From: Bathymodiolus thermophilus thioautotrophic gill symbiont
GTDB lineage: Bacteria > Pseudomonadota > Gammaproteobacteria > PS1 > Pseudothioglobaceae
Direction: 5' to 3'
NCBI RefSeq assembly: GCF_003711265.1
Contig: NZ_CP024634.1
Span: 2,542,001-2,606,000, forward strand
DNA length: 64,000 bases
This document shows positions 27,544-38,119 of this stretch, piece by piece (positions within the stretch are counted from its first letter, which is position 1; the number at the start of each line of letters is the position of its first letter). Made by a program: the position numbers and the translations under genes. The notes under the pieces were generated by a model that saw nothing but the letters and a program-made list of their open reading frames with translations, was not told the DNA's origin and made no database searches.

Positions 27544-28073
27544 TGAAATTCCCAGTAAATAGCGAGCTAAGTCATTTAAAAAATAAATTATTTTTATCTA
27601 ATTTTGATAATTTTTTAGAAAATGCTAATGATTTTATTTATATAAGTTTTTTTGACCATTGGCTTTCAAGAGAAGAAATAGAAAGCGACAAGATGGCTAC
27701 ATATTTTTTATCTGAAAATGCAGATAAAAAATTTTATAAATTATTTTATAATTTCGAACAAAAAATAATTGATTTTTTATTTGGTATTTACGATAAAGGG
27801 CATGTTTTTGGTTTTTTTCCAAACAACAGTAAAAAAGATTCACCTTTGTTTATATTAGAGACAAAGGGTGATTTAGAAGTGTTAGCAACAGTATCACTTA
27901 GAACAGAAAAAGAGGTTTGTTTTTATTCAGTATTTTATGAAGCATTAATATATACAAATGAGGACTTAACTTGGAAAATTATATTTTTAAATCCTAAATT
28001 AAGGAAGCTATTGGAATCAAATATTAATAAAACTAAGTTTAATACTTTAATTTTAAATAGAGGGCACCTCTAA
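27543..28073 (+). CDS. Candidate cytoplasmic immunity protein to tip 4
   Basis: 176 residues, no signal or membrane segment, Phe/Tyr-rich and acidic. The ATG overlaps the toxin stop by one base (TAATG). The last residues (GHL) and stop lie inside a MITE inserted at 28062, so the native C-terminus is slightly altered. A truncated relative (LEVLATVSLRTEKE...FYSVFY) occurs at 42850-43084 behind a decayed tip. No named family recognised. Confidence 0.6.
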   Translation: MKFPVNSELSHLKNKLFLSNFDNFLENANDFIYISFFDHWLSREEIESDKMATYFLSENADKKFYKLFYNFEQKIIDFLFGIYDKGHVFGFFPNNSKKDSPLFILETKGDLEVLATVSLRTEKEVCFYSVFYEALIYTNEDLTWKIIFLNPKLRKLLESNINKTKFNTLILNRGHL

Positions 28074-28221
28074 AAAAACCAATGCAATTTATGAAAAGTA
28101 TAAATCAGCATTTTTCTCATCCAAAAATTCATCAAATAGCGGGCTATTCTCCTTATTTTTGGCTAAAAAATGCACTATTTTCTACTTTCCCTAAATCGCA
28201 CTGGAGTTTTTGGAGGTGCCC
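28062..28221. mobile_element. MITE family B (160 bp) with TAGA target duplication
   Basis: Ends GGGCACCTCTAAAAA and TTTTTGGAGGTGCCC are inverted repeats. Flanks TAGA at 28058-28061 and 28222-28225 form a 4-bp target duplication of IS5-family style. No coding capacity. Confidence 0.85.
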
Positions 28222-28225
28222 TAGA

Positions 28226-28345
28226 GACCTTTGCACAACTCAACTGAAAATCATCAATATGGTAAAATAACGCCTATCTAAAATGTCTTGGAAAAACATC
28301 CAGCAAAACTCATTTGCAGACTCTTTTGTTGTTGAGCATAAATCC
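28226..28345 (+). pseudogene. IS5-family transposase, left end and N-terminus only
   Basis: GAGACCTTTGCACAACTC is an IS end, followed at 28283 by ATG of MSWKNIQQNSFADSFVVEHKSL, a typical IS5-family transposase N-terminus. It is then truncated by a REP-like GGGGGCGCTACC repeat. Its end sequence matches the ends of MITE family A (GAGACCTTTGCATAAAT), so the lost full-length element may be the MITE parent. Confidence 0.7.
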
Positions 28346-28578
28346 CTATCAGGGGGCGCTACCTTTTTTATGACAATACGACAGCGTAGGCAACCGCACC
28401 CAACAAACCTCAGCCCTCGGACACACCACACATTACGAATACAGCCTATACTTGGCAAACCAACCAAACAAATTGACGCCAACGGCTTTAGCCATAAATA
28501 TCGCCATGATGCCAACAGCAACCTCATCGCCCAAACAGATGCCAACGGCTTCACCCACTTTATTTTTTACGACTCATT
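28346..28578 (+). pseudogene. RHS/YD-repeat fragment
   Basis: Encodes KQIDANGFSHKYRHDANSNLIAQTDANGFTHFIFYDSL, several YD-type repeats fused by chance to the IS5 N-terminus upstream. Cut at 28579 by the 443-aa-transposase IS. Confidence 0.7.
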
Positions 28579-29839
28579 AGTCAACCCTTAAAAACCACAC
28601 AACAATTTGATTTATAACAATAAAAAATCAAATACCCATAGACAAATCAACCAACTTTTGGTATAACAACACTCTTTTACTGGTCGTTTTACCTAAAAAA
28701 TATGCTAACCGAATCTTTGCCAATATCCACCCAAAACAATTTATTCCATTCAGAGCTTTTTAATCAATTAGACATCAAAGACCCACTCATTGCACTATCT
28801 CACGCCATAGACTGGCAAGTTTTCAATGATGCCTTCACCAAGCACTATTGCCTTAACAATGGCAGACCCTCAAAACCCATTCGCCTAATGGTGGGCTTGC
28901 TTATCCTCAAACAGTTAGAGAATCTATCAGATGAAGCCGTTGTTATGCAGTTTAAAAGAAACCCGTATTACCAATACTTTTGTGGTCACAGTGCTTATAT
29001 TGCTAATGTACCTTGTAACGCCACTGAGTTAGTGCATTTCAGAAAACGCATTGGCGTTAAAGGTTTTAATCTTATCTTTAAAATGAGCGTTGAGTTACAC
29101 GGTAAAAAAGCACAAGAGTCAACTGTGTTAATTGACACCACCGTTCAAGAGAAAAACATCACTTATCCTACTGACGCCAAACTGGCAATTAAGATAATTA
29201 ATCGCTTAAACAAACTGGCAAAACAACACGGCATCAAACAGCGAAGAACTTATGTCAAAGAAGTTAAAAACTGTCGTCTTAGCATTCGCCACTTTCGCCA
29301 TGTCAAAAAGCGTGCCAAAGCCAAAAAAGCCCTTAAAAGACTCAGAACCATTGCCAACAAGCTTATCCGTGAACTGCAACGCAAACTTTCAGTCTATTCT
29401 TTGTTTGAAATCTATCAAAAAGACTTCTTGTTCTACCAAAAAGTGCTCGCTCAACAACCTGGAGACAAAAACAAAATTTACGCCCTACATGAGCCCGATG
29501 TTTATGTTATTGCCAAAGGCAAAGACCATAAGAAATATGAATATGGCAACAAAGTTTCAATCGTCTCTACCAAAGACAGTAACATTATCGTTGGCGTGGC
29601 AAGCCATAAAACAAACATTCATGATTCAAAAACACTAGATACAGCCATTGCTCATGCTAACGCTAATCGTATCAAGCCCATTCAGAAGGCAGTATGTGAT
29701 AGAGGGTATGTGGGTGCAAAAGAAGTACTAGGGGCTGAAATCATCTTACCTAAAAAGCCCCTGAAACGAGACAGCCGTTACCAACGAGATAAAAAGCGTA
29801 AGTTGTGTAAAAGACGAGCAGCAATAGAACCTATCATTG

Positions 29840-31326
<1,487 letters not shown>

Positions 31327-31383
31327 TGAAAACTGGTTTGGTTGATTAGGGGTGGTGGGGTTTGGGGCTTTTAAGGGTTGACT

Positions 31384-31502
31384 ATTTATTGTGGCGCTGT
31401 TTGTATCTTTGATGGTGAGTCTATTGAGTAGGTCGTGGGCATAAGCCTTGTCCTGATAACTGCTAGATTACCGTTAGCGTCATAACTGATGGTGATATTT
31501 AG
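31384..31502 (-). pseudogene. RHS/YD core fragment (inverted) next to RTX gene 1
   Basis: The minus strand encodes NITISYDANGNLA, a shifted YQDKAYAHDLLNRLT and IKDTNSATINN, i.e. RHS core pieces. A REP-like GATAGCGCCCCTTATTCC follows at 31513-31531. The same arrangement follows the second RTX gene. Confidence 0.75.
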
Positions 31503-31556
31503 GTATTTTGTCATAAAAAGGATAGCGCCCCTTATTCCTATAGCAGTACTGTGTGC

Positions 31557-34124
31557 CTATAAAATCGTTGACTCTTGCACTATTGTTATGCCATTGGCTA
31601 TCCAAAGTTCAGCGGTGCCCGAACCAGCATTTATACAGACACCCGCAGTGCCTCCAGTTAGAGACTTTATGAAGCCAAATGCTTCAACTACATCACCTGC
31701 ATTTCCAAAAATTTTAAGCACATCAGTTTCACTAGAAATACTTAATAGATCACTAAGATTAAGCCTCAAAGTGTTGTTGCCTGAACCAGTTAAATCAATA
31801 ATTTCAATATCCTTAATCCTGCTATTATCCAGCAGTGTGAGGTCTAAGGTTAAGCCCTTGCCATCTAATGCCAGTGTATCAGTGCCATTCCCTCCATTAA
31901 CACGAGATAATAGATTATTACTTTCTATATTCCCAGAAAGTTTTGAAAGATTATCTTTATTGATGATGATAGTATCATTGCCCATGCCTGAGTTGAATAC
32001 ATCTGTCCCACCGTTACCAGTTAGAATATCATCACCTAGACCAGAAACAAACAACTCATCCTTTTCAGTGCCAGTTAATGTGTCATCCTTATCTGCATTT
32101 TTATCACCTTGAAAATCAATAGAACGCCCGATATTTTCGTTATTAGCGTTAATTTCTGCTGAAGTTGACCAAGTTCCATCAAATTTGCCGAATCTTGCAT
32201 AAAGAGATGTGCCCCAATATTCAGATGAAATAGAATCAATGAAGCCATCACCGTTGAAATCTGCTGATGAAGTCACTGGAGGGCAAAGGTTATCGCTGTT
32301 GATGACGAATCCTTGATCATCGGCGGTTCCATTTGCTATAGCAGATAGCGATACACTAGATGTGCTCTTTTTCCCAAAGATTGCAAATTTCTGGTACTCG
32401 GCACTAGCAATTATATCGCCTATACCATCACTGTTGGTATCGACAATTACATCATCTAGACCATCATTGTTTATATCACCTGCTGCTGACACCGATGCAC
32501 CAGCATAAGATTCATATATATATCCCTTAATTGCAAAACCGCCAGTTCCATTGTAAACATCTTTGAGTAATACACTAGAGGTATCAGTTTTACCGAACAC
32601 AACATAGGCTGTACCTGATCTCTTTATTCCCCAGGTATGCCATTCTTTAGGTGCACCTATAATCAAGTCATCTAGCCCATCTCCATTTACATCTCCTGCT
32701 GACGATACTGCATAACCACTTAGACTATTTCCTGCCCTACCTATAATAGTAAAACCTCCTGAACCTAAGTTATTAACATCGACCCCTTCACCATCAACTT
32801 TGCCAAAAACTACATAAGATTTACCTGTCTTCCATCCCCACTTATAGTATTGAGAGGCCAACCCAACAATCAAGTCATCTATACCATCCCCGTTTACATC
32901 ACCTGCTGAGGATACTGCCTGACCCTGACTCCTCGGATAGATTGTATTCCAACTTGTACCTGTATTAATAGTGAAGCCATGTGCACTAGATACTTCTGGC
33001 ACTGTTGAAGCACCACTCCCCCCATCAGTTGTAGTTCCTGAAATATCGGTGGTAATAGTAATGGCGTGTGCATTGCTATAGATTTCTGACGCATTACCAG
33101 CTAAATCTTTTTGCCAAACACGAATGTCTCCGATAGCATAACTATCAGGATCTAAGGTAAAGCTATTTCCTTCACCAAGAATGGCTATGCCACTGTCGCC
33201 ACCATCAGTACAATAAAACCAAGTTGCACCTACTTCTAGTCCACTAACAATAATTTCAGCGTTGCTAGTAATTCCATCTGTTTGATCAGATCCGGTGTCC
33301 GTAAAACTAAATGATAATGTGGCTGGTGCAATTATATCAATTGTAGGCGCTACTGATGAAACCGAGAATGTGATAACTTCATCAAAACCATCCTTGCCTG
33401 AAAGGTTAATAATAATCGTACCAACTTGAGAAAGTTTTGAAGCCCAGGTAATGTCATTGACTAAAGTCCAAATATTATCGACAATAGTTGGAAGGTTAGA
33501 ATCAATCCTATGCACAAGAGTACTGCCTTGTTTAAACAAAATACTGGAGATACTTAAATCCTTCACTGTTCCTATAACTGCGATAGCACCACTCAGTGCC
33601 ACTATGGTTAACTCACGGGCATTAATAAGGTCATCAGCACCCTTACCATTCCAATAAAATTGATGCTCTAATACAGGTTCTAGAGTAGTAGTAACCACAG
33701 ATAATGCAGCCAAGAATTCCCTCATACTAGCCTCTACATCGGTATCAATACTGTTAACTTCATCGTTTCCTGCATTGATTTGTGGCTCCCTGTAATATAG
33801 CTCACCGTTTTCATTCATAGTGAATTTTTCTTGGTATTTATCTGCCAAAGTAAAAATTACATTTTCATCAGCTGTTTCTGCTGTGTAGATTATGGATAAA
33901 GAAGGTAAACCTAACTTAACTTGAGTTTCCTCACCACTGCTGAATATTGGGCTAGTGGCGCCTAGTATGAAAGTTCCAGTGTTGCTACTAATAACTTCAG
34001 CACTATCGGCAAAAAATAACCTTTCTGAGTGCTTACGGTCTCCATAGCCATAACTGTTGTACTTTCCTATATTTTCATGTATGTCTTTCATAAAATATCC
34101 TGAATCGATCACTTTTAATTGCAC
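31557..34124 (-). CDS. RTX/FG-GAP repeat protein 1
   Basis: 855 residues, no classical signal peptide, which fits type I secretion of RTX proteins. Residues about 400-630 contain FG-GAP/calcium-loop repeats (SSAGDVNGDGIDDLIVG, SSAGDVNGDGLDDLIIGAP, SAAGDINNDGLDDVIV, SSADFNGDGFIDS) as in integrin-alpha-like propellers. Residues about 675-720 contain RTX nonapeptides (GDDILTGNGGTDVFNSGMGNDT). The end is Leu/Asp-rich and hydrophobic, as expected of a type I signal region. The N-terminal 250 residues are not recognised. No T1SS genes (HlyB/D/TolC) adjoin it. A near-identical twin lies at 39560-42175. A role in adhesion or host contact is inference. Confidence 0.8.
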   Translation of the reverse strand: MQLKVIDSGYFMKDIHENIGKYNSYGYGDRKHSERLFFADSAEVISSNTGTFILGATSPIFSSGEETQVKLGLPSLSIIYTAETADENVIFTLADKYQEKFTMNENGELYYREPQINAGNDEVNSIDTDVEASMREFLAALSVVTTTLEPVLEHQFYWNGKGADDLINARELTIVALSGAIAVIGTVKDLSISSILFKQGSTLVHRIDSNLPTIVDNIWTLVNDITWASKLSQVGTIIINLSGKDGFDEVITFSVSSVAPTIDIIAPATLSFSFTDTGSDQTDGITSNAEIIVSGLEVGATWFYCTDGGDSGIAILGEGNSFTLDPDSYAIGDIRVWQKDLAGNASEIYSNAHAITITTDISGTTTDGGSGASTVPEVSSAHGFTINTGTSWNTIYPRSQGQAVSSAGDVNGDGIDDLIVGLASQYYKWGWKTGKSYVVFGKVDGEGVDVNNLGSGGFTIIGRAGNSLSGYAVSSAGDVNGDGLDDLIIGAPKEWHTWGIKRSGTAYVVFGKTDTSSVLLKDVYNGTGGFAIKGYIYESYAGASVSAAGDINNDGLDDVIVDTNSDGIGDIIASAEYQKFAIFGKKSTSSVSLSAIANGTADDQGFVINSDNLCPPVTSSADFNGDGFIDSISSEYWGTSLYARFGKFDGTWSTSAEINANNENIGRSIDFQGDKNADKDDTLTGTEKDELFVSGLGDDILTGNGGTDVFNSGMGNDTIIINKDNLSKLSGNIESNNLLSRVNGGNGTDTLALDGKGLTLDLTLLDNSRIKDIEIIDLTGSGNNTLRLNLSDLLSISSETDVLKIFGNAGDVVEAFGFIKSLTGGTAGVCINAGSGTAELWIANGITIVQESTIL

Positions 34125-34314
34125 AATATTTTTATTGTGCTTGTAGTTAATTTAGAGCATATATTACACATAAATGTAATGAGTTGTCAATACTTATTTT
34201 ATGTTTTAAGTTAATAAAATACTCTAACTTAAAAGGGAAAGCAAAAAAGTGCTTGCATTTATAGTTAAGGAGAATAAATGGATACCACCCTTTTTATGAT
34301 GGAATAAGGTGAAA
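34125..34314. other. Upstream region of RTX gene 1, shared with gene 2
   Basis: AT-rich and almost identical to 42176-42322. It contains a short inverted repeat GCACAATA/TATTGTGC (about 34121-34141) just before the start codon; a regulatory role is possible but not shown. Confidence 0.5.
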
Positions 34315-34458
34315 TAAGGGGCGCCACCCTTTTTATGAGAGAATACTCAAATGCCAAGACAAGCCAGAAGCATATTTGCCAACATTCCACACCACATAAC
34401 CCAAAGAGGTAATCGCAATTGTGATGTATTTTTCAAAAAAAAGTGGTAGCGTCCCCTT
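34315..34458 (+). mobile_element. RAYT-derived miniature element, copy 2
   Basis: AAGGGGCGCCACCCTTTTT at 34317 and GGTAGCGTCCCC at 34445 bracket ATG 34351 MPRQARSIFANIPHHITQRG...CDVFFKKKW and a stop. Only the RAYT N-terminus is kept. Confidence 0.7.
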
Positions 34459-34473
34459 TTTTTATATACATGG

Positions 34474-34897
34474 ACAATAAATTAGTTAGGCTAAAAGATT
34501 TTCTAGCGATTGAAAAAGATGAAGGGGCTCTAAATATCTTCGTATATTAGAAGATTGTTGGGGTGGTAATAATTGTGATAAAGCTAAAAATATAGTTTCA
34601 ATAATTGATAAAAACAACCTTCCAAGAGCTACTGCATTCCTATCTATGATGTATCTTACAGATAAAGGCTTAAAAGAAGATAAAGTTAAATCAGCATATT
34701 GGCCAAACAAGTCTTTTTCTAATTTTAAAATTATTGAGTGCGGAAAATGGTTACCAATATTTTATATACAAAATAAGAATTACAACAAAGCCTATGAAAT
34801 ATACTCTCAACTAAAATATTTGAATAATCACGCCATCCTTAATTCTCTAGGAACATTTCATAAAAAAGGCATTATATTATTACAAATAAGCATCTAA
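34474..34897 (+). pseudogene. Frameshifted helical-repeat (TPR/Sel1-like) protein fragment
   Basis: Starts MDNKLVRLKDFLAIEKDEG at 34471-34474, changes frame near 34528, and continues KYLRILEDCWGGNNCDKAKNIVSIIDKNNLPRATAFLSMMYL...YNKAYEIYSQLKYLNNHAILNSLG. The alternating helical pattern resembles TPR or Sel1 proteins. It ends shortly before IS copy 5. It could be a decayed immunity gene, but nothing beyond position supports that. Confidence 0.5.
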
Positions 34898-34928
34898 ACA
34901 TAGAAACTTGTCTGCCCCTATAAATATT

Positions 34929-36231
34929 AAGACCCCTGCATTAAACTAAAAAACCCAACAAAAAATCACAAATCAACCCTCAAAACCTTATGCAAACATT
35001 AGCATTTATGATAAAATACTATAATTATCAGACACTTACAAAAAAATGCGAGTTAAAACCACTCAAGAACAAACCTTTGCTGATAGTTTTATCAACATAC
35101 CAAACTCCCAACTAGACATCATTAACAAAGTTATCGATTGGGAAGTTATAGCCAAAGATCTGTCTCATATTAAAGTTGACTATTCTGCTGTTAGTCTGTT
35201 TAAAGCGCTATTAATAGGCACATGGCACAATCTCTCTGATGAGAAGTTGGCTGATAGTCTTAGTAGAGATTTAGTCTTTATTAACTTTTGCAACTTTAGC
35301 CTAAGTGGCAACAAACCTGATGCTACAACCATTGGCAGATTTAGAACCAAACTAATCAAACAAAATCTATTTGATAGACTTTTGAGTAGCATCAATCTTA
35401 TGCTTGAGAATAATCAACTCAAACTCTCTAATGACAAACATGTTGCCATGGATGCAACCTTAATTCAAAGTGCTAGACGCACTAAGAAGATTATTACAAC
35501 ACACAAAACTGGTGAGGTTTATGAGATTGATAGTAACCCAATTCAATATTCAGATGATAAAGATGCAAGATGGACATTTAAGGCGGGAAAATACACTTAT
35601 GGATATTCATCAGTAGTAACAACTGATGCCAATGGATTAATTAACAAAGCCACTACGCACCCTGCTAATGATAGTGAAATGACTCATTTTGAAGAAAATG
35701 TTAAACAGGTAGGCAATCAAAAAGGCGTAAGCGTTTTATACGACAAAGGAGCAGCCTCTCAAGCTAATAGTGAAGCACTTAAAGCACAAAAGTTAAGAGA
35801 TGGTATTATGCGCAAAAAACCCAAAGGCAAGCAAATGAGTCATTGGCATAAATTACGCAATAAAGCAATCAGCAAAAGAAGGTTTGTGGTTGAACGCACC
35901 TTTGGTACGCTCAAACGCACTTATGGTTTGGCAAGAAGTCGTTATATTGGTTTAGAGAAAGTTGCCAGCGAAGTTAATCTTAAAGCTATTGCTTATAATC
36001 TAGTTAGAGCGGCGAATGTTTATATTAACAAGGGATTAAATACAACCTAGGGATTATTGTGTTTTTTTTGTGGAAACAGTACAAAAAAGAGTAAAAAATG
36101 AGCGATTTATAGTTGATATTGATGATTTTTTTAATGAAAGCTGGGTTTTATATGTTTTTTGACTTTGAAAAGTCAAAAATTGAGGGTTTTGGGTTTTGAT
36201 GGTTGGTTTTAGGGTGCTATGCAGGGGTCTT
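34929..36231 (+). mobile_element. IS copy 5 of the 1.3-kb IS5-like element, without target duplication
   Basis: 1303 bp with 13-bp inverted ends. Flanks differ (TATT on the left, CGAAT on the right), and its right flank is the middle of a truncated 1.5-kb IS. This indicates a deletion or recombination between IS copies after insertion. Confidence 0.93.
35046..36050 (+). CDS. IS5-like DDE transposase (334 aa), copy 5
   Basis: Full-length but the most diverged copy: G to D in SNDKHVAMD, A to V and R to S in the segment VKQVGNQKGVSVLYDKG, N to H in SHWHKLRN. The catalytic motifs are kept. Confidence 0.92.
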   Translation: MRVKTTQEQTFADSFINIPNSQLDIINKVIDWEVIAKDLSHIKVDYSAVSLFKALLIGTWHNLSDEKLADSLSRDLVFINFCNFSLSGNKPDATTIGRFRTKLIKQNLFDRLLSSINLMLENNQLKLSNDKHVAMDATLIQSARRTKKIITTHKTGEVYEIDSNPIQYSDDKDARWTFKAGKYTYGYSSVVTTDANGLINKATTHPANDSEMTHFEENVKQVGNQKGVSVLYDKGAASQANSEALKAQKLRDGIMRKKPKGKQMSHWHKLRNKAISKRRFVVERTFGTLKRTYGLARSRYIGLEKVASEVNLKAIAYNLVRAANVYINKGLNTT

Positions 36232-36536
36232 CGAATGGGTTTTGAGGGTCTGCCATTGTTAAGGCAATAGTGCTTGGTGAAGGCATCATTGAAAACTTGC
36301 CAGTCTATGGCGTGAGATAGTGCAATGAGTGGGTCTTTGATGTCTAATTGATTAAAAAGCTCTGAATGGAATAAATTGTTTTGGGTGGATATTGGTAAAG
36401 ATTCGGTTAGCATATTTTTTAGGTAAAACGACCAGTAAAAGAGTGTTGTTATACCAAAAGTTGGTTGATTTGTCTATGGGTATTTGATTTTTTATTGTTA
36501 TAAATCAAATTGTTGTGTGGTTTTTAAGGGTTGACT
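36232..36536 (-). mobile_element. 1.5-kb IS, truncated copy B
   Basis: Contains only the upstream terminus (GGGTTGACT end at 36536) and the first 61 codons of the transposase (MLTESLPIST...RPSKPIR), which then run into IS copy 5. It is separated by AAGT from the next, intact copy in the same orientation. Confidence 0.9.
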
Positions 36537-36540
36537 AAGT

Positions 36541-38049
36541 AGTCAACCCTTAAAAACCCCAAACCCCACCACCCCTAATCAACCAAACCAGTTTTCAAAC
36601 AATAACACACAAAATCCTCGCCCTTTTCACAAAAAACAAACCAATTTTTTGCAAAGACAAAAAAATAACAGTGGCAATCAGCCACTTTTTCAAATTCCAC
36701 GCCACAGCAGCCATTAAAACATTAATTTCATCACCAACTTGCCCTTTGAGTAAATTCCTAGACAATCTAAAATCTGCTTTAAGATGTCCAATGATAGGTT
36801 CTATTGCTGCTCGTCTTTTACACAACTTACGCTTTTTATCTCGTTGGTAACGGCTGTCTCGTTTCAGGGGCTTTTTAGGTAAGATGATTTCAGCCCCTAG
36901 TACTTCTTTTGCACCCACATACCCTCTATCACATACTGCCTTCTGAATGGGCTTGATACGATTAGCGTTAGCATGAGCAATGGCTGTATCTAGTGTTTTT
37001 GAATCATGAATGTTTGTTTTATGGCTTGCCACGCCAACGATAATGTTACTGTCTTTGGTAGAGACGATTGAAACTTTGTTGCCATATTCATATTTCTTAT
37101 GGTCTTTGCCTTTGGCAATAACATAAACATCGGGCTCATGTAGGGCGTAAATTTTGTTTTTGTCTCCAGGTTGTTGAGCGAGCACTTTTTGGTAGAACAA
37201 GAAGTCTTTTTGATAGATTTCAAACAAAGAATAGACTGAAAGTTTGCGTTGCAGTTCACGGATAAGCTTGTTGGCAATGGTTCTGAGTCTTTTAAGGGCT
37301 TTTTTGGCTTTGGCACGCTTTTTGACATGGCGAAAGTGGCGAATGCTAAGACGACAGTTTTTAACTTCTTTGACATAAGTTCTTCGCTGTTTGATGCCGT
37401 GTTGTTTTGCCAGTTTGTTTAAGCGATTAATTATCTTAATTGCCAGTTTGGCGTCAGTAGGATAAGTGATGTTTTTCTCTTGAACGGTGGTGTCAATTAA
37501 CACAGTTGACTCTTGTGCTTTTTTACCGTGTAACTCAACGCTCATTTTAAAGATAAGATTAAAACCTTTAACGCCAATGCGTTTTCTGAAATGCACTAAC
37601 TCAGTGGCGTTACAAGGTACATTAGCAATATAAGCACTGTGACCACAAAAGTATTGGTAATACGGATTTCTTTTAAACTGCATAACAACGGCTTCATCTG
37701 ATAGATTCTCCAACTGTTTGAGGATAAGCAAGCCTACCATTAGGCGAATGGGTTTTGAGGGTCTGCCATTGTTAAGGCAATAGTGCTTGGTGAAGGCATC
37801 ATTGAAAACTTGCCAGTCTATGGCGTGAGATAGTGCAATGAGTGGGTCTTTGATGTCTAATTGATTAAAAAGCTCTGAATGGAATAAATTGTTTTGGGTG
37901 GATATTGGTAAAGATTCGGTTAGCATATTTTTTAGGTAAAACGACCAGTAAAAGAGTGTTGTTATACCAAAAGTTGGTTGATTTGTCTATGGGTATTTGA
38001 TTTTTTATTGTTATAAATCAAATTGTTGTGTGGTTTTTAAGGGTTGACT
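36541..38049 (-). mobile_element. 1.5-kb IS (443-aa transposase), intact copy C
   Basis: 1509 bp with inverted ends AGTCAACCCTTAAAAACC / GGTTTTTAAGGGTTGACT. AAGT is present on both sides (36537-36540, 38050-38053). The left junction with copy B forms an 18-bp palindrome with the 4-base spacer. Confidence 0.93.
36595..37926 (-). CDS. IS5-superfamily transposase (443 aa)
   Basis: Intact copy of the transposase split at 28702-31329. N-terminal DUF772-type region (RPSKPIRLMVGLLILKQLENLSDEAVV), first Asp in VLIDTTVQEKNI, a Lys/Arg-rich insertion (about 190-240), second Asp in AVCDRGYVGAKEV, and Glu in [21 protein letters not shown]. The hydrophobic, basic C-terminus ([21 protein letters not shown]) is characteristic of this longer subgroup. 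Likely functional. Confidence 0.93.
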   Translation of the reverse strand: MLTESLPISTQNNLFHSELFNQLDIKDPLIALSHAIDWQVFNDAFTKHYCLNNGRPSKPIRLMVGLLILKQLENLSDEAVVMQFKRNPYYQYFCGHSAYIANVPCNATELVHFRKRIGVKGFNLIFKMSVELHGKKAQESTVLIDTTVQEKNITYPTDAKLAIKIINRLNKLAKQHGIKQRRTYVKEVKNCRLSIRHFRHVKKRAKAKKALKRLRTIANKLIRELQRKLSVYSLFEIYQKDFLFYQKVLAQQPGDKNKIYALHEPDVYVIAKGKDHKKYEYGNKVSIVSTKDSNIIVGVASHKTNIHDSKTLDTAIAHANANRIKPIQKAVCDRGYVGAKEVLGAEIILPKKPLKRDSRYQRDKKRKLCKRRAAIEPIIGHLKADFRLSRNLLKGQVGDEINVLMAAVAWNLKKWLIATVIFLSLQKIGLFFVKRARILCVIV

Positions 38050-38119
38050 AAGTATAAGGGTTGTTATAGTTTGAGTTATTTATTGTGGCGCTGTTTGTAT
38101 CTTTGATGGTGAGTCTATT
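38050..38119 (-). pseudogene. RHS core fragment (inverted), split by IS copy 6
   Basis: Together with 39429-39510, the minus strand encodes HDLLNRLTIKDTNSATINNSNYNNPYT and SYDANGN pieces, duplicating 31384-31502 next to the other RTX gene. Confidence 0.75.

Noticed and set aside
28283-28591. 102-codon ORF as a single gene
   Set aside because: Chimera of an IS5 transposase N-terminus, a REP-like repeat and an RHS fragment.
31489-32112. 207-codon plus-strand ORF, repeated at 39492-40115
   Set aside because: Antisense to the conserved RTX C-terminus; duplicated only because the RTX block is duplicated.
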